The position numbers and the translations under genes are program-made. Positions 18,360-26,853 of a stretch of DNA of 64,000 nt are shown piece by piece (position 1 is the first letter of the stretch; each line of letters begins with the position of its first letter). Source of the DNA: Motilibacter rhizosphaerae (GTDB lineage: Bacteria; Actinomycetota; Actinomycetes; Motilibacterales; Motilibacteraceae). Where the stretch lies: NCBI RefSeq assembly GCF_004216915.1, contig NZ_SGXD01000002.1:868001-932000 (forward strand), read 5' to 3'. The notes below the pieces were generated by a model, which was not told the DNA's origin, ran no database searches, and was given only the letters and a program-made list of their open reading frames with translations.

Positions 18360-19336
18360 GCGCGTGCTCCCTTCCGGCGCAGGCCGGGGATGCGGATCCG
18401 GCCGCTGACGAGCAGCGTGTTGAGCAGGGTGACGAGGATGATGATGACGAACATCGTCCAGGCGGTCGCGGCCGCGCGGCCGAGCGAGCCGTCGGTGAAG
18501 GCCTGCTGGTACATGAGCAGGCCCATGGTCTGGTACTGGTGGCTGCTGCCGCCGAGCGGGTTCGCGTTGCCGGCGCCGGCCGAGAAGAGCAGCGGCTCGC
18601 CGAACAACTGCGTCGCGCCGATCGAGGAGACCACGACGGTGAACAGGATCGTGGGCTTCAGGCTCGGCAGCGTGACGTTGCGGAACTGCTGCCACTTGCT
18701 CGCGCCGTCGATGGCCGCGGCCTCGTAGAGGTCACCGGGGACGGCCTGCATGGCAGCGAGGTAGATGAGGGCGTTGTAGCCGGTCCAGCGCCAGATCACG
18801 ATGGTGGACACCGCGATCTGCGAGGTCCAGTGCCCGGGCTCCCAGGCGACCGGGGAGATCCCGACCGTGCCGAGCAGCCAGTTGAGCAGACCGCTGTCCG
18901 TCCCGAAGATCTGCGCGAACACCAGCGCCGCGGCGGCCACCGACGTGGCGTACGGCATCAGCATGATGACGCGGAAGAACGTGCGACCACGCATCTTCAT
19001 GTTGAGCAGGTGCGCGAGCCCGAGGGCGACGAGCAGCTGCGGCACCGTCGACAGGATGCCGATGGTGACGGTGTTGAGCAGGGACTTGCGGAAGTACTCG
19101 TTGCCGAAAAGCCAGGTGAAGTTGTCGAAGCCGACCCACGAGCTCCCGGACGCGGTGAGGCTCTCCCTGTGCAGGGCCACCCACGCCGTGTCGAGCAGCG
19201 GGTACAGCCCGAACGCGAAGAACAGCACGAAGAACGGCGCGATGAAGCCGTACGCCGTGATGGAGCGGTCCCAGAGGGAGAGACGCTGCCGCAGGGTGAT
19301 CCGCGGGCGTCCCGGTAGTGCAGCGGAGCTCGCCAT
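18356..19336 (-). CDS. Sugar ABC transporter permease (MalF-like)
   Basis: A 326-residue inner-membrane permease of the CUT1 family, about six transmembrane segments with a cytoplasmic N-terminus. The EAA loop reads [20 protein letters not shown]. It pairs with the MalG-like permease encoded after it. An 87-base spacer separates it from the binding-protein gene and holds a 16-bp hairpin. Confidence 0.9.
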   Translation of the reverse strand: MASSAALPGRPRITLRQRLSLWDRSITAYGFIAPFFVLFFAFGLYPLLDTAWVALHRESLTASGSSWVGFDNFTWLFGNEYFRKSLLNTVTIGILSTVPQLLVALGLAHLLNMKMRGRTFFRVIMLMPYATSVAAAALVFAQIFGTDSGLLNWLLGTVGISPVAWEPGHWTSQIAVSTIVIWRWTGYNALIYLAAMQAVPGDLYEAAAIDGASKWQQFRNVTLPSLKPTILFTVVVSSIGATQLFGEPLLFSAGAGNANPLGGSSHQYQTMGLLMYQQAFTDGSLGRAAATAWTMFVIIILVTLLNTLLVSGRIRIPGLRRKGARA

Positions 19337-19367
19337 GTGCTCTCTCGATTCTGTGGTTCGCGACGAG

Positions 19368-19407
19368 ACCTGTGGCGCTCCGGCAAGGGGTCCGGAGCGC
19401 CACAGGT
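19368..19407 (-). terminator. Intercistronic hairpin between binding-protein and permease genes
   Basis: A perfect 16-bp stem (19368-19383 and 19392-19407) with an 8-base loop. It sits 16 bases after the binding-protein stop and about 30 bases before the permease start. Such hairpins in sugar ABC operons usually cause partial termination or protect the upstream mRNA, so the binding protein is made in excess. Confidence 0.65.
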
Positions 19408-19423
19408 CACTGGTGGTGCAGGA

Positions 19424-20812
19424 TCAGCCGCTCAGGGCGTCCTTCGTCGTCTTCACGGCCTCGTCCCAGGCCTTCTTCGGGTCCTTGCCCTGCTGCTCGA
19501 CCGACTGGATGCCGTTGTTCAGGTCGACCTGGATCACGCCGTCCTTCGCGCCGTTCGGCTGGACCGGGATGTTCGCGGCGGCGTCGGCGAAGATCTTGCC
19601 GACGGGAGCGCCACGGAAGTACGGGTCCACGACAGCGGCGACCTTCGGGTCGCTCGCGGCCTTCGCGTTGCTCGGGAAGTGGCGGCCCGGGTCGGTGAAG
19701 AGCTTCACCTGCTGCTCAGCACCGGTGACCCACTTGATGAAGTCGTAGGCCTCCTTCTGGTGCTTGCTCGCCGTCGGGATGCCGAGGAACGAGCCGCCCC
19801 AGTTGCCGCTGCCGTTGGGCTCGGGGACGATGTCCCACTTGCCGCTGGCGGCCTGCTTGCCCTGCGCCTCGATGAAGGAGACCATCCACGCGGGGCAGGC
19901 GACGGTCGCGAAGCCGCCCTTGGCGATGGCGGTCATCCACGGCGGCGAGAACTGCGCGAGCTTCGCGCTCAGCCCGGCCTCGTGGGCCTGCATCGCGTAG
20001 TCCCAGGCCTTCGCCACGGCGGGGTTCGTGTCGAACACCGGCTTGCCGCTGGCGTCGTAGAACTTCGTCGAGCCCTGGTTCGTGATGGCGTTGAACAGGC
20101 TGGAGGCGCTGTCGACGAACGGGGCCTTGGGCTTGGCGGCCTCGTACTTCTTGCCCAGCGCGATGTAGCCGTCCCAGGTGGACATCGCCTTGGCGACCGA
20201 CTCGCGGTCGTCGGGGATGCCGGCGGCCTTGAACAGGTCGGCGCGGTAGCAGACCGCCTGCGGGCCGATGTCGGTGCCGAGGGCGAGCAGCTTGCCGTCG
20301 GTCGTGCTGGCCTGCTTGATCTTCCACGGGAAGTAGTCGCCCGCGACGTCCTTGGCCCCGAGCGAGTCGAGGTCCACCCACTTGTCGGCCTGGTTCTGCG
20401 TGACGTCGGCGATGCGGCCGACCTCGATGCCCTGGACGTCGGCGAGGCCCGAGCCCGAGCGGAGGTGCGTCTGCAGCGCCGGCCAGTAGTTCTGCTCCTG
20501 CGCGACCGAGCTGGCCTTGATGGTGATGTTCGGGTGCAGCTTCATGTACGCGTCGTACAGACCGCTGGTGTCGAAGTCGAAGCCGCCGAAGGTCTGCACC
20601 GTGAGCGTGACCTTCTCGCCCGAGTCGGCGGCGGCGCCGCCGCTGCTCGCCGCGGGAGCCGCGCTGGCCGCGGCGCCGCCGCTGCTGGCGGGCTGGGTGT
20701 CCGAGCTCGCGGTGCTCTTGCTGCTGCCGCCGCACGCGGCGAGCATCGAGACGGCCGCGATGGCCGTCACCGCCTGTGCCGGCCACCGGCGCAGGGTCGG
20801 GTTGAGCTGCAT
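19424..20812 (-). CDS. Sugar ABC transporter substrate-binding lipoprotein
   Basis: A 462-residue extracytoplasmic solute-binding protein, first gene of the operon. A lipoprotein signal (AVTAIAAVSMLAACGG, lipobox LAAC) ends with the acylated Cys, then a low-complexity Ser/Ala/Gly linker of about 40 residues precedes the folded domain (KVTLTVQTFGGFDFDTSGLY). The family is the extracellular solute-binding protein 1 group that captures oligosaccharides. ATG 20812 has AGGAGG 6 bases upstream; longer in-frame starts lie in the promoter. The ligand is inferred to be a beta-glucoside from the neighbouring beta-glucosidase. Confidence 0.9.
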   Translation of the reverse strand: MQLNPTLRRWPAQAVTAIAAVSMLAACGGSSKSTASSDTQPASSGGAAASAAPAASSGGAAADSGEKVTLTVQTFGGFDFDTSGLYDAYMKLHPNITIKASSVAQEQNYWPALQTHLRSGSGLADVQGIEVGRIADVTQNQADKWVDLDSLGAKDVAGDYFPWKIKQASTTDGKLLALGTDIGPQAVCYRADLFKAAGIPDDRESVAKAMSTWDGYIALGKKYEAAKPKAPFVDSASSLFNAITNQGSTKFYDASGKPVFDTNPAVAKAWDYAMQAHEAGLSAKLAQFSPPWMTAIAKGGFATVACPAWMVSFIEAQGKQAASGKWDIVPEPNGSGNWGGSFLGIPTASKHQKEAYDFIKWVTGAEQQVKLFTDPGRHFPSNAKAASDPKVAAVVDPYFRGAPVGKIFADAAANIPVQPNGAKDGVIQVDLNNGIQSVEQQGKDPKKAWDEAVKTTKDALSG

Positions 20813-20872
20813 GTGTCCTCCTGGGAGCGTTGGCGCCTCCGGCAAGCCGTCCTGGGGCCGGGGCACCGCGCG

Positions 20873-20886
20873 AGAGAGCGCTCTCT
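20873..20886 (-). promoter_or_regulatory. LacI-type operator O1
   Basis: A 14-bp perfect palindrome AGAGAGCGCTCTCT centred at 20879.5. It spans the probable transcription start of the sugar operon, just after the -10 box. Confidence 0.7.
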
Positions 20887-20887
20887 G

Positions 20888-20916
20888 ACTCTGCGGGGAG
20901 AGCGCTCTCCCGTCAA
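20888..20916 (-). promoter_or_regulatory. Promoter of the sugar ABC/beta-glucosidase operon
   Basis: TTGACG (20916-20911), a 17-base spacer and CAGAGT (20893-20888). The leader to the ATG is about 70 bases. The spacer is almost filled by operator O2, which should block RNA polymerase when the repressor is bound. Confidence 0.65.
20896..20911 (-). promoter_or_regulatory. LacI-type operator O2
   Basis: A 16-bp perfect palindrome GGGAGAGCGCTCTCCC centred at 20903.5, 24 bp from the centre of O1. It lies between the -35 and -10 elements. Its GAGCGCTC core is that of CebR-type operators. Confidence 0.75.
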
Positions 20917-20964
20917 GGCTCAGAACGATAACGAATTCACTACGGTCTCGCTGAACCGGTTAGC

Positions 20965-20984
20965 CCGTGCGACCGGTCGCACGG
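20965..20984. other. 20-bp perfect palindrome
   Basis: Half-site CCGTGCGACC and its exact inverse. It lies 14 bases past the stop of the DNA glycosylase gene and about 50 bases upstream of the sugar-operon -35. It could be a terminator stem for the glycosylase or a separate operator. Confidence 0.45.
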
Positions 20985-20997
20985 TCCGCGCCGCGGA

Positions 20998-21996
20998 TCA
21001 GATGCGGCGGAAGTCGCGTACGGCGTAGCGCGGGGCGCGTCGCGGCCGCGGCGGGACGAGCCCGCCACCGAGGGCCAGCTCGACCATCCGCACCGCGCGG
21101 TAGCGGGCGCCGCGGTACGGCTCGAGCAGCTCGAGCATGCGCGCGTCGTCCGCCCACGGCTCCGCGGCCAGGGCCCAGCCGACGAGCCCCGGCAGGTGCA
21201 GGTCGCCGACCGAGACGTGGTCGGCGGAGCCGTGGGCGCGCTGCAGCACCTCGGCCGCGGTCCACGGGCCGATGCCGGGGAGGCTGCACAGGACGGCCGC
21301 CGCCTCGTCGGCCGGGAGCGCCAGCGTGCGCTCCAGGGCCGGCGCCACCGCGCAGGAGCGGACGATCGTCGCGGCCCGCTTGTCATCGACGCCCGCCTGG
21401 TGCCAGGTCCACGAGGGCACGCGGCACCAGTCGCGGGCCGCGGGCGGCGCCCACATGGGCACGGGGGTGGGGCCGGGAGCCGGGACGCCGTACGCGCGGA
21501 CGAGGTCGCGCCAGGCGCGCCGCGCCTCGGTCGAGGTGACCTTCTGCTCGAGCACCGCCGGCACGAGCGCCTCCACCACGCACCCGGTGCGCGGCACCCG
21601 CCACCCCCGGTGCCGGCGCACCGACTCGGCGAGCACCGGGTGGGACGGCGCGAACCCCGCCGAGGCGTCGCTGGCGCCGAGCAGGTCGGGCACGCGGGCG
21701 ACCGCCTCCTCCGCGCCCGGCCCCCACGCCTGCGCGGTCACGACGGTGCCGCTGGCCAGGTGCTCCGCGGCCAGCCGGAGGGAGGCGACGCCCGAGGGGA
21801 GCAGGGAGGCGCGCCAGACCGCCGGGAGCCCGCCGCCGACGGCGGGCTCCACCGCGTACGCCGGGTCACCGCCGCCGCGCCGCAGCGGCCCGAGCACCGC
21901 GCGCAGGTCGAGCAGGTGACCGGGGTCGTGCACGCCCGTCGCGTCCGGCCGCGCGCCCGACGTCGCCAGGGGCGCGGTGCGGGGCTGTGGGGTCAC
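20998..21996 (-). CDS. AlkA-like DNA-3-methyladenine glycosylase (HhH-GPD)
   Basis: A 332-residue base-excision repair enzyme of the HhH-GPD superfamily. The helix-hairpin-helix is LCSLPGIGPWTA (236-247) and the catalytic Asp is D265 in VSVGDLHL, the expected distance after it. There is no iron-sulfur cluster motif, which fits the AlkA group that removes alkylated bases. GTG at 21996 has GGAGG adjacent. Gene neighbours are unrelated. Confidence 0.85.
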   Translation of the reverse strand: MTPQPRTAPLATSGARPDATGVHDPGHLLDLRAVLGPLRRGGGDPAYAVEPAVGGGLPAVWRASLLPSGVASLRLAAEHLASGTVVTAQAWGPGAEEAVARVPDLLGASDASAGFAPSHPVLAESVRRHRGWRVPRTGCVVEALVPAVLEQKVTSTEARRAWRDLVRAYGVPAPGPTPVPMWAPPAARDWCRVPSWTWHQAGVDDKRAATIVRSCAVAPALERTLALPADEAAAVLCSLPGIGPWTAAEVLQRAHGSADHVSVGDLHLPGLVGWALAAEPWADDARMLELLEPYRGARYRAVRMVELALGGGLVPPRPRRAPRYAVRDFRRI

Positions 21997-22044
21997 GCCT
22001 CCATGGTGACCGACGCACGGCCCGGGTGCGGCCAGCGGCTCGGT

Positions 22045-23295
22045 TCAGCCCCGCCGCCCCCGGAAGACCCAGACCCGGAGCAGGACGAACCGCAGGACCG
22101 TCGCAGCGAGGTTCGCGAGCACGAGCACGGCGACCTCGACCCCCCGGCTCGTCGTGCCCGCAGCGGCGAGGGCGGCGAGCGAGCCGCTGGTGAGCGCGAG
22201 CCCGAGGGCGAAGACCACCAGCCCCTGCGCCTGCTGGCGCAGCGCGCCCTCGCTGCTGACGACGCCGAAGGTGAGCCGGCGGTTCGCGGCGGTGTTCGCC
22301 ACCGCCGTCACGAGCAGCGCGAGCAGGTTGGCGGCCTGGGCGCCGAGTCTGCCGCGCAGCCCGGCGTACAGCAGCACGTAGGCCAGCGTGCTCAGCACGC
22401 CGATCCCGCCGAAGCGGATCAGCTGCGCCGCCATGCCGCGGGGGACGCCGGGGACGCTGGAGGGGCCCGCGTCGAGCGGCCCCCGCCCGAGCTCGGAGCG
22501 CAGCCGTGCCAGCGGCAGCGACCCAGTCGCGAGCGCCCGCGACAGCCGCGCCACTCCCTTGAGGTCGGCGACGGCGGTGGCGACGATGTCGACCCGGCTG
22601 TCGGGGTCGTCGACCCAGTCGACCGGCACCTCGTGGATCCGCAGGCCCGCCCGCTGGGCGAGCACGAGCAGCTCGGTGTCGAAGAACCAGCCCGGGTCCT
22701 CGACGAGCGGCAGCAGGCGCTGTGCGACGTCGCGGCGCACGGCCTTGAACCCGCACTGGGCGTCACTGAAGCGCACGGCGAGCGTGCGGCGCAGGATCGT
22801 GTTGTAGCAGCGCGAGACCACCTCCCGCTTCGCTCCCCGCACCACCCGCGACGAGCGCGACAGCCGCGTGCCGATCGCCACGTCGCTGTGGCCGCTGACG
22901 AGCGGGGCGACGAGCGGGAGCAGGGCCCGCAGGTCGGTCGAGAGGTCGACGTCCATGTAGGCCAGGACCTGGGCCTCGGACTCCGACCAGACGGCCTTGA
23001 GCGCCCGCCCCCGGCCCTTCTCCTCCAGCCGCTGCACCCGGACCTCGGGGTACGCCGCGGCGAGCGCCGCCGCCACGAGCGGCGTCCCGTCCGTGCTGGC
23101 GTTGTCCGCGACCGTGATGCGGAAGCTGAACGGCAGCTCGGCGCGGAGGTACGCGTGGAGCCGCTCGATGCACGGCCCCAGGTCGCGCTCCTCGTCGAAG
23201 ACGGGGATGACGACGTCGAGGACGAGGAGGGACTGCCGCGGCGCGGGGGGCGCGTCGCGCAGCGAGGTGGCGGGGAGCTCGAGGGCGGTGTCCAT
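22045..23295 (-). CDS. GT2 glycosyltransferase fused to a GtrA-like membrane domain
   Basis: A 416-residue two-domain protein. Residues 25-250 form a dolichyl-phosphate-glucose-type GT2 domain (VVIPVFDEERDLG; VADNASTDG; DVD at 115-117; GFKAVRRD) that should load a sugar onto a polyprenyl phosphate. Residues about 285-416 are a GtrA-like domain with four membrane segments, which in other systems flips the lipid-linked sugar. Putting both activities in one chain suggests coupled synthesis and flipping. The 65-base upstream gap carries an array of CTGTGA-like repeats at an 11-bp period. Confidence 0.88.
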   Translation of the reverse strand: MDTALELPATSLRDAPPAPRQSLLVLDVVIPVFDEERDLGPCIERLHAYLRAELPFSFRITVADNASTDGTPLVAAALAAAYPEVRVQRLEEKGRGRALKAVWSESEAQVLAYMDVDLSTDLRALLPLVAPLVSGHSDVAIGTRLSRSSRVVRGAKREVVSRCYNTILRRTLAVRFSDAQCGFKAVRRDVAQRLLPLVEDPGWFFDTELLVLAQRAGLRIHEVPVDWVDDPDSRVDIVATAVADLKGVARLSRALATGSLPLARLRSELGRGPLDAGPSSVPGVPRGMAAQLIRFGGIGVLSTLAYVLLYAGLRGRLGAQAANLLALLVTAVANTAANRRLTFGVVSSEGALRQQAQGLVVFALGLALTSGSLAALAAAGTTSRGVEVAVLVLANLAATVLRFVLLRVWVFRGRRG

Positions 23296-23317
23296 GGCTC
23301 GAGGTTCGGGCCCGGTG

Positions 23318-23356
23318 CTGTCGCACCCGTGTGCCGGCGCTGTGCCGTCCCTGTGA
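23318..23356 (-). promoter_or_regulatory. PhoP-box-like repeat array upstream of GT2-GtrA
   Basis: On the plus strand CTGTCG (23318), GTGTGC (23329), CTGTGC (23340) and CTGTGA (23351) recur every 11 bp. On the coding strand this reads TCACAG-N5-GCACAG, close to the mycobacterial PhoP box TCACAG-N5-TCACAG. The last pair starts 45 bases upstream of the start codon, the same as at the response regulator gene. Confidence 0.55.
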
Positions 23357-23359
23357 GCG

Positions 23360-24883
23360 TCAGGAGGCGGTGCGCTGGGGCTGCTCGGAGGCCCGGCGGG
23401 CCGGCTCGAGCAGCGCGTCGACCGGGCGGTCCGCCGACGGCGTCAGCGGCAGCCGCACGGTGAAGCGCGTACGTCCGGGCACCGAGCCCACCCCGACCGC
23501 TCCCCCGTGCGCGGTGACGATCGCGGCGACGATGGCGAGCCCGAGCCCCGTGCTGCCGGCGCCCCGCGAGCGGGAGGAGTCCCCGCGGGCGAAGCGCTCG
23601 AAGACGTCGGGCAGCAGGTCGGGCGGGATGCCCGGCCCGTCGTCGCTGACGGTGACGACGCACGTCCCGTCCTCCCGGCGCAGCGCCACCTCCACCGCCG
23701 TGCCGGGAGGCGTGTGCGTCCGGGCGTTGCTCAGCAGGTTGGCGACCACCTGGTGCAGCCGACCCGCGTCGCCGACGACCTCGACCGGCTCGTCGGGCAG
23801 GTCGAGCTCCCAGCGGTGGTCCTGCGAGACCGCGTGCGCGTCGCTGACCGCGTCCACGACCACCGAGGTGAGGTCCACGGGCTCGGCCGCCAGCGGGCGC
23901 CCCGAGTCGAGGCGCGCCAGCAGCAGGAGGTCCTCGACGAGCGAGGTCATCCGGGCCGCCTCCGACTCCACCCGCGTCATCGCGTACGCCGTGTCCTCCG
24001 GCAGCGTCGCCCGGTGCCGGCGGGTCAGCTCGGCGTAGCCCCGGATCGCGGCGAGCGGCGTGCGCAGCTCGTGGCTGGCGTCGGCGACGAACTGCCGCAC
24101 CCGCATCTCGCTGGCGTGCCGGGCGTTGAGCGCGCTGTCCATCGAGACCAGCAGGCGGTTCAGCGCGGAGCCCACCTGCCCGGCCTCCGTGCGCGGGTCG
24201 GCGTCGCGCGCCGGGACGAGCTCGCCCAGCGCCACCTCGCCGCGCTCGAGGGGCATCTCGCTGACGCGCGCGGCCACGCCGGCGACGCGCTGCAGCGGGG
24301 CGAGGGCGCGGCGCAGCAGGGCGGCGCCCCCGAGGACGACGAGCAGCACGGTGCCGAGCGAGACCAGCAGGATGTCCAGGGCGACCTGGTGCACCTGGCG
24401 GGTCACCTCGGCCAGCGGGTAGCCGATCACGCGGACGACGCCCGTCGAGGGGGTGCCGAACGCGACCAGCCGGTAGTCACCGAGGCCGGGCACCGAGCGG
24501 GTGACCGGCCGGCGCTCGTCGGTCGCGGGGACGCTGAGGAAGACCGAGGTGCGCGTCAGCGCTGTCCCCGAGGAGCCGAACGACGACCCTGCCGGGAACA
24601 CCCGCGCGTCCTCGACGGTGCCGTCGGAGATGCAGGCGAACACGGAGTTCGGGCGCGACGGGACCCGGACCGTGCCGCACCCCGGGTCGGCGCCCGGCGG
24701 TGGCACCTCGTGGCGCTGCCCTCCGCCGCCGGGCTGGGCGGTGAGCTGGCGGTCGAGGTTGCCGCGCAGCGAGTGGTCGATGGCGACCAGCGCGAGGCTG
24801 CCGACGAGCAGGCACGCGAGCGACGTGACGACCGCCAGCAGGAGCAGCAGGCGGGTGCGCAGCGAGCGCCCGGGCAGCCTCAC
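23360..24883 (-). CDS. Sensor histidine kinase (PhoR-like)
   Basis: A 507-residue membrane sensor. There is a first transmembrane helix (about 12-35), an extracytoplasmic loop with two cysteines and a proline-rich stretch (40-165), a second helix (about 168-190), then HAMP, HisKA and HATPase_c domains. The phosphorylated residue is H271 in DASHELRTPLAAI; the N box, DDGPGIPPD (G1) and GSTGLGLAIV (G2) are all seen. It lies 8 bases after the response regulator, so the two are one operon and form the cognate pair. The signal is unknown. Confidence 0.9.
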   Translation of the reverse strand: MRLPGRSLRTRLLLLLAVVTSLACLLVGSLALVAIDHSLRGNLDRQLTAQPGGGGQRHEVPPPGADPGCGTVRVPSRPNSVFACISDGTVEDARVFPAGSSFGSSGTALTRTSVFLSVPATDERRPVTRSVPGLGDYRLVAFGTPSTGVVRVIGYPLAEVTRQVHQVALDILLVSLGTVLLVVLGGAALLRRALAPLQRVAGVAARVSEMPLERGEVALGELVPARDADPRTEAGQVGSALNRLLVSMDSALNARHASEMRVRQFVADASHELRTPLAAIRGYAELTRRHRATLPEDTAYAMTRVESEAARMTSLVEDLLLLARLDSGRPLAAEPVDLTSVVVDAVSDAHAVSQDHRWELDLPDEPVEVVGDAGRLHQVVANLLSNARTHTPPGTAVEVALRREDGTCVVTVSDDGPGIPPDLLPDVFERFARGDSSRSRGAGSTGLGLAIVAAIVTAHGGAVGVGSVPGRTRFTVRLPLTPSADRPVDALLEPARRASEQPQRTAS

Positions 24884-24891
24884 GAGCAGCC

Positions 24892-25665
24892 TCAGGCGCC
24901 GGCGTCGACGGCGGGCTTGAGCACGTACCCCGCGCCGCGCACGGTGTGGATCATGGGCTCGCGGCCAGCGTCGATCTTCTTGCGCAGGTAGGAGATGTAG
25001 AGCTCAACCACGTTGGCCTGGCCACCGAAGTCGTAGTTCCAGACGCGGTCGAGGATCTGGGCCTTGCTCAGCACCCGGCGGGGGTTGCGCATGAGGTAGC
25101 GCAGCAGCTCGAACTCCGTCGCGGTCAGCGCCACGGAGTCGCCGCCGCGCCGCACCTCGCGGCTGTCCTCGTCCATGGTGAGGTCGCCGACCACCAGCAG
25201 CGGGCTCTCGGCCGCCACGCTCACCCCCGAGCGGCGCATGAGGCCGCGCAGCCGGGCGACGACCTCCTCGATGCTGAACGGCTTGGTGACGTAGTCGTCC
25301 CCGCCCGCGGTCAGCCCGGCGACCCGGTCCTCGACGGCGTCCTTGGCGGTGAGGAAGAGCACCGGCAGGCGCGGCGCCTCGGCGCGCAGCCGGCGCAGCA
25401 CCTCGAGCCCGTCGATGTCGGGCAGCATCCAGTCGAGCACGACCGCGTCGGGCTGCTCGGCGCGGGCCACGCGCACCGCCGTCAGCCCGTCCGGCGCCGA
25501 GCGCACGTCCCAGCCCTCGTAGCGCAAGGCCATGGAGAGCAGCTCGGACAGGGTCGGCTCGTCGTCGACGACGAGGACGCGCACCGGGGAGCCGTCCGGC
25601 CGGCGGAGGTCCTCGGTGGCGGAGGGGTCGTTGGCACCGCTGCGCAGCCCGGTCGCGATCGTCAT
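24892..25665 (-). CDS. OmpR-family response regulator (PhoP-like)
   Basis: A 257-residue regulator. The receiver holds the acidic pocket VVDDE, phospho-acceptor D78 in VVLDWMLPD, LFLTAKD and DDYVTKPF; the winged-helix domain ends with ILDRVWNYDFGG and YISYLRKKID, which closely resemble mycobacterial PhoP. Three 11-bp-spaced CTGTGA-like repeats just upstream are the type of box PhoP binds, implying autoregulation. In mycobacteria PhoP governs envelope lipids and secretion; here the neighbours are envelope-sugar genes, so envelope control is inferred. Confidence 0.9.
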   Translation of the reverse strand: MTIATGLRSGANDPSATEDLRRPDGSPVRVLVVDDEPTLSELLSMALRYEGWDVRSAPDGLTAVRVARAEQPDAVVLDWMLPDIDGLEVLRRLRAEAPRLPVLFLTAKDAVEDRVAGLTAGGDDYVTKPFSIEEVVARLRGLMRRSGVSVAAESPLLVVGDLTMDEDSREVRRGGDSVALTATEFELLRYLMRNPRRVLSKAQILDRVWNYDFGGQANVVELYISYLRKKIDAGREPMIHTVRGAGYVLKPAVDAGA

Positions 25666-25698
25666 GCCACCACCCTCGGCCGTCCACGTGGGGACCCG

Positions 25699-25726
25699 CT
25701 GTCAGCCGGCTGTGAGGAGCCTGTGA
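25699..25726 (-). promoter_or_regulatory. PhoP-box-like repeat array upstream of the response regulator
   Basis: On the plus strand CTGTCA (25699), CTGTGA (25710) and CTGTGA (25721), exactly 11 bp apart. On the coding strand this reads TCACAG-N5-TCACAG-N5-TGACAG. The proximal edge of the best pair is 45 bases from the start codon. Confidence 0.6.
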
Positions 25727-25753
25727 CTGCTGCCGGGCCGCCGGGCCGGCGGC

Positions 25754-26830
25754 TCAGCCCGCGTCGCTGCTGAAGCGCACCGAGCCCTCGGCCAGCTCGG
25801 CGCCGGCCCAGACGCGCACGCCGGTGAGCAGCTCGTTGCGGGCGCCGATGCGCGCCGCCTCGCCGACGACGACGCCCTCGAGCACGGCCCCGGCGCCGAT
25901 GGAGGCACCTGCCCCGACGACCGAGTCGCGGACGACGGCGCCCTCCTCGACGACCGCGCCGTCGAGCAGGACGCTGCCCTCGACGACGGCCCCGCGGCCG
26001 ACCACCGCGCCGGCGCCCACGGTCGTGCCGCCGCTCACCTTGGCGTCGATCGCCACCTCGCCGCCGGGGAGCACGAGCTTCTCCCCGGTCGGCCCGGGCA
26101 CGGCCGTCGAGGCGATGCGGCCCGTCACGAGGTCGCGCGAGCCCTGGACGAACGCCGCGGGCGTGCCCAGGTCGAGCCAGTACGCGCTGTCGACGTGCCC
26201 GAGCACGAGCGCGCCGCTCGAGAGCAGCCCGGGGAACGTCTCCCGCTCCACCGAGACGGGGCGGCCCTCCGGGATCCCGTCGATGACGGAGCGCTTGAAC
26301 ACGTAGCAGCCGGCGTTGATCCGGTTGGTGGGCGGGTCGGGCGTCTTCTCGAGGAACGCCTCGACCCGGCCGCTCTCGTCGGTCACCACGCAGCCGAAGG
26401 CGCGGGGGTCGTCCACCTCGACCAGGTGGAGGGTGACGTCGGCGCCGCGCTCCTGGTGGGCGGCGACCTGGGCGGCGATGTCGTGCCCGGAGAGCACGTC
26501 GCCGTTGAAGATGACGACCGGCTCGTCAGGGGCGCTGCGCAGCTTGTCGGCGACGTTGCGGATGCCACCGCCGGTGCCGAGCGGCTCGGTCTCCGTGACG
26601 TAGTCGATCTCCAGGCCGAGCTCGGCGCCGTCGCCGAAGTGCGCGGAGAACGTCTCCGCGCGGTACGACGTCGCGAGCACGACGTGCGTCACCCCGGCGT
26701 CGCGCAGCCGCGCGAGCTGGTGGGTGAGGAACGGCACGCCCGCCGTCGGGATCATGGGCTTGGCGCAGTTCAGCGTCAGGGGGCGCAGCCGCGTCCCCTT
26801 GCCGCCGACGAGCAGGATGGCCTCGGACAT
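25754..26830 (-). CDS. NDP-sugar pyrophosphorylase (mannose-1-P guanylyltransferase-like)
   Basis: A 358-residue nucleotidyltransferase. The signature GGKGTRLRPLT (9-19) and TNRINAGCYVFKR are typical, followed by a left-handed beta-helix of hexapeptide repeats (about 245-330). The closest known relatives by layout are mycobacterial GDP-mannose synthases of the ManC/Rv3264c type. With manB it would make GDP-mannose, though glucose-1-P thymidylyl/uridylyl specificity cannot be excluded. ATG is 6 bases after a TAGGGT -10 box, so a leaderless mRNA is likely. Confidence 0.85.
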   Translation of the reverse strand: MSEAILLVGGKGTRLRPLTLNCAKPMIPTAGVPFLTHQLARLRDAGVTHVVLATSYRAETFSAHFGDGAELGLEIDYVTETEPLGTGGGIRNVADKLRSAPDEPVVIFNGDVLSGHDIAAQVAAHQERGADVTLHLVEVDDPRAFGCVVTDESGRVEAFLEKTPDPPTNRINAGCYVFKRSVIDGIPEGRPVSVERETFPGLLSSGALVLGHVDSAYWLDLGTPAAFVQGSRDLVTGRIASTAVPGPTGEKLVLPGGEVAIDAKVSGGTTVGAGAVVGRGAVVEGSVLLDGAVVEEGAVVRDSVVGAGASIGAGAVLEGVVVGEAARIGARNELLTGVRVWAGAELAEGSVRFSSDAG

Positions 26831-26836
26831 GGAGGA

Positions 26837-26842
26837 ACCCTA
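26837..26842 (-). promoter_or_regulatory. -10 box of a leaderless promoter (NDP-sugar synthase)
   Basis: TAGGGT, 6 bases, then ATG. It lies in the 23-base gap after the flippase-like gene. Confidence 0.6.
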
Positions 26843-26853
26843 GCGGGTGATCG

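Noticed and set aside
25754-26830. UDP-glucose or dTDP-glucose pyrophosphorylase instead of GDP-mannose type
   Set aside because: Not excluded by sequence, but the C-terminal hexapeptide helix and the block's manB favour the mannose-1-P guanylyltransferase group.
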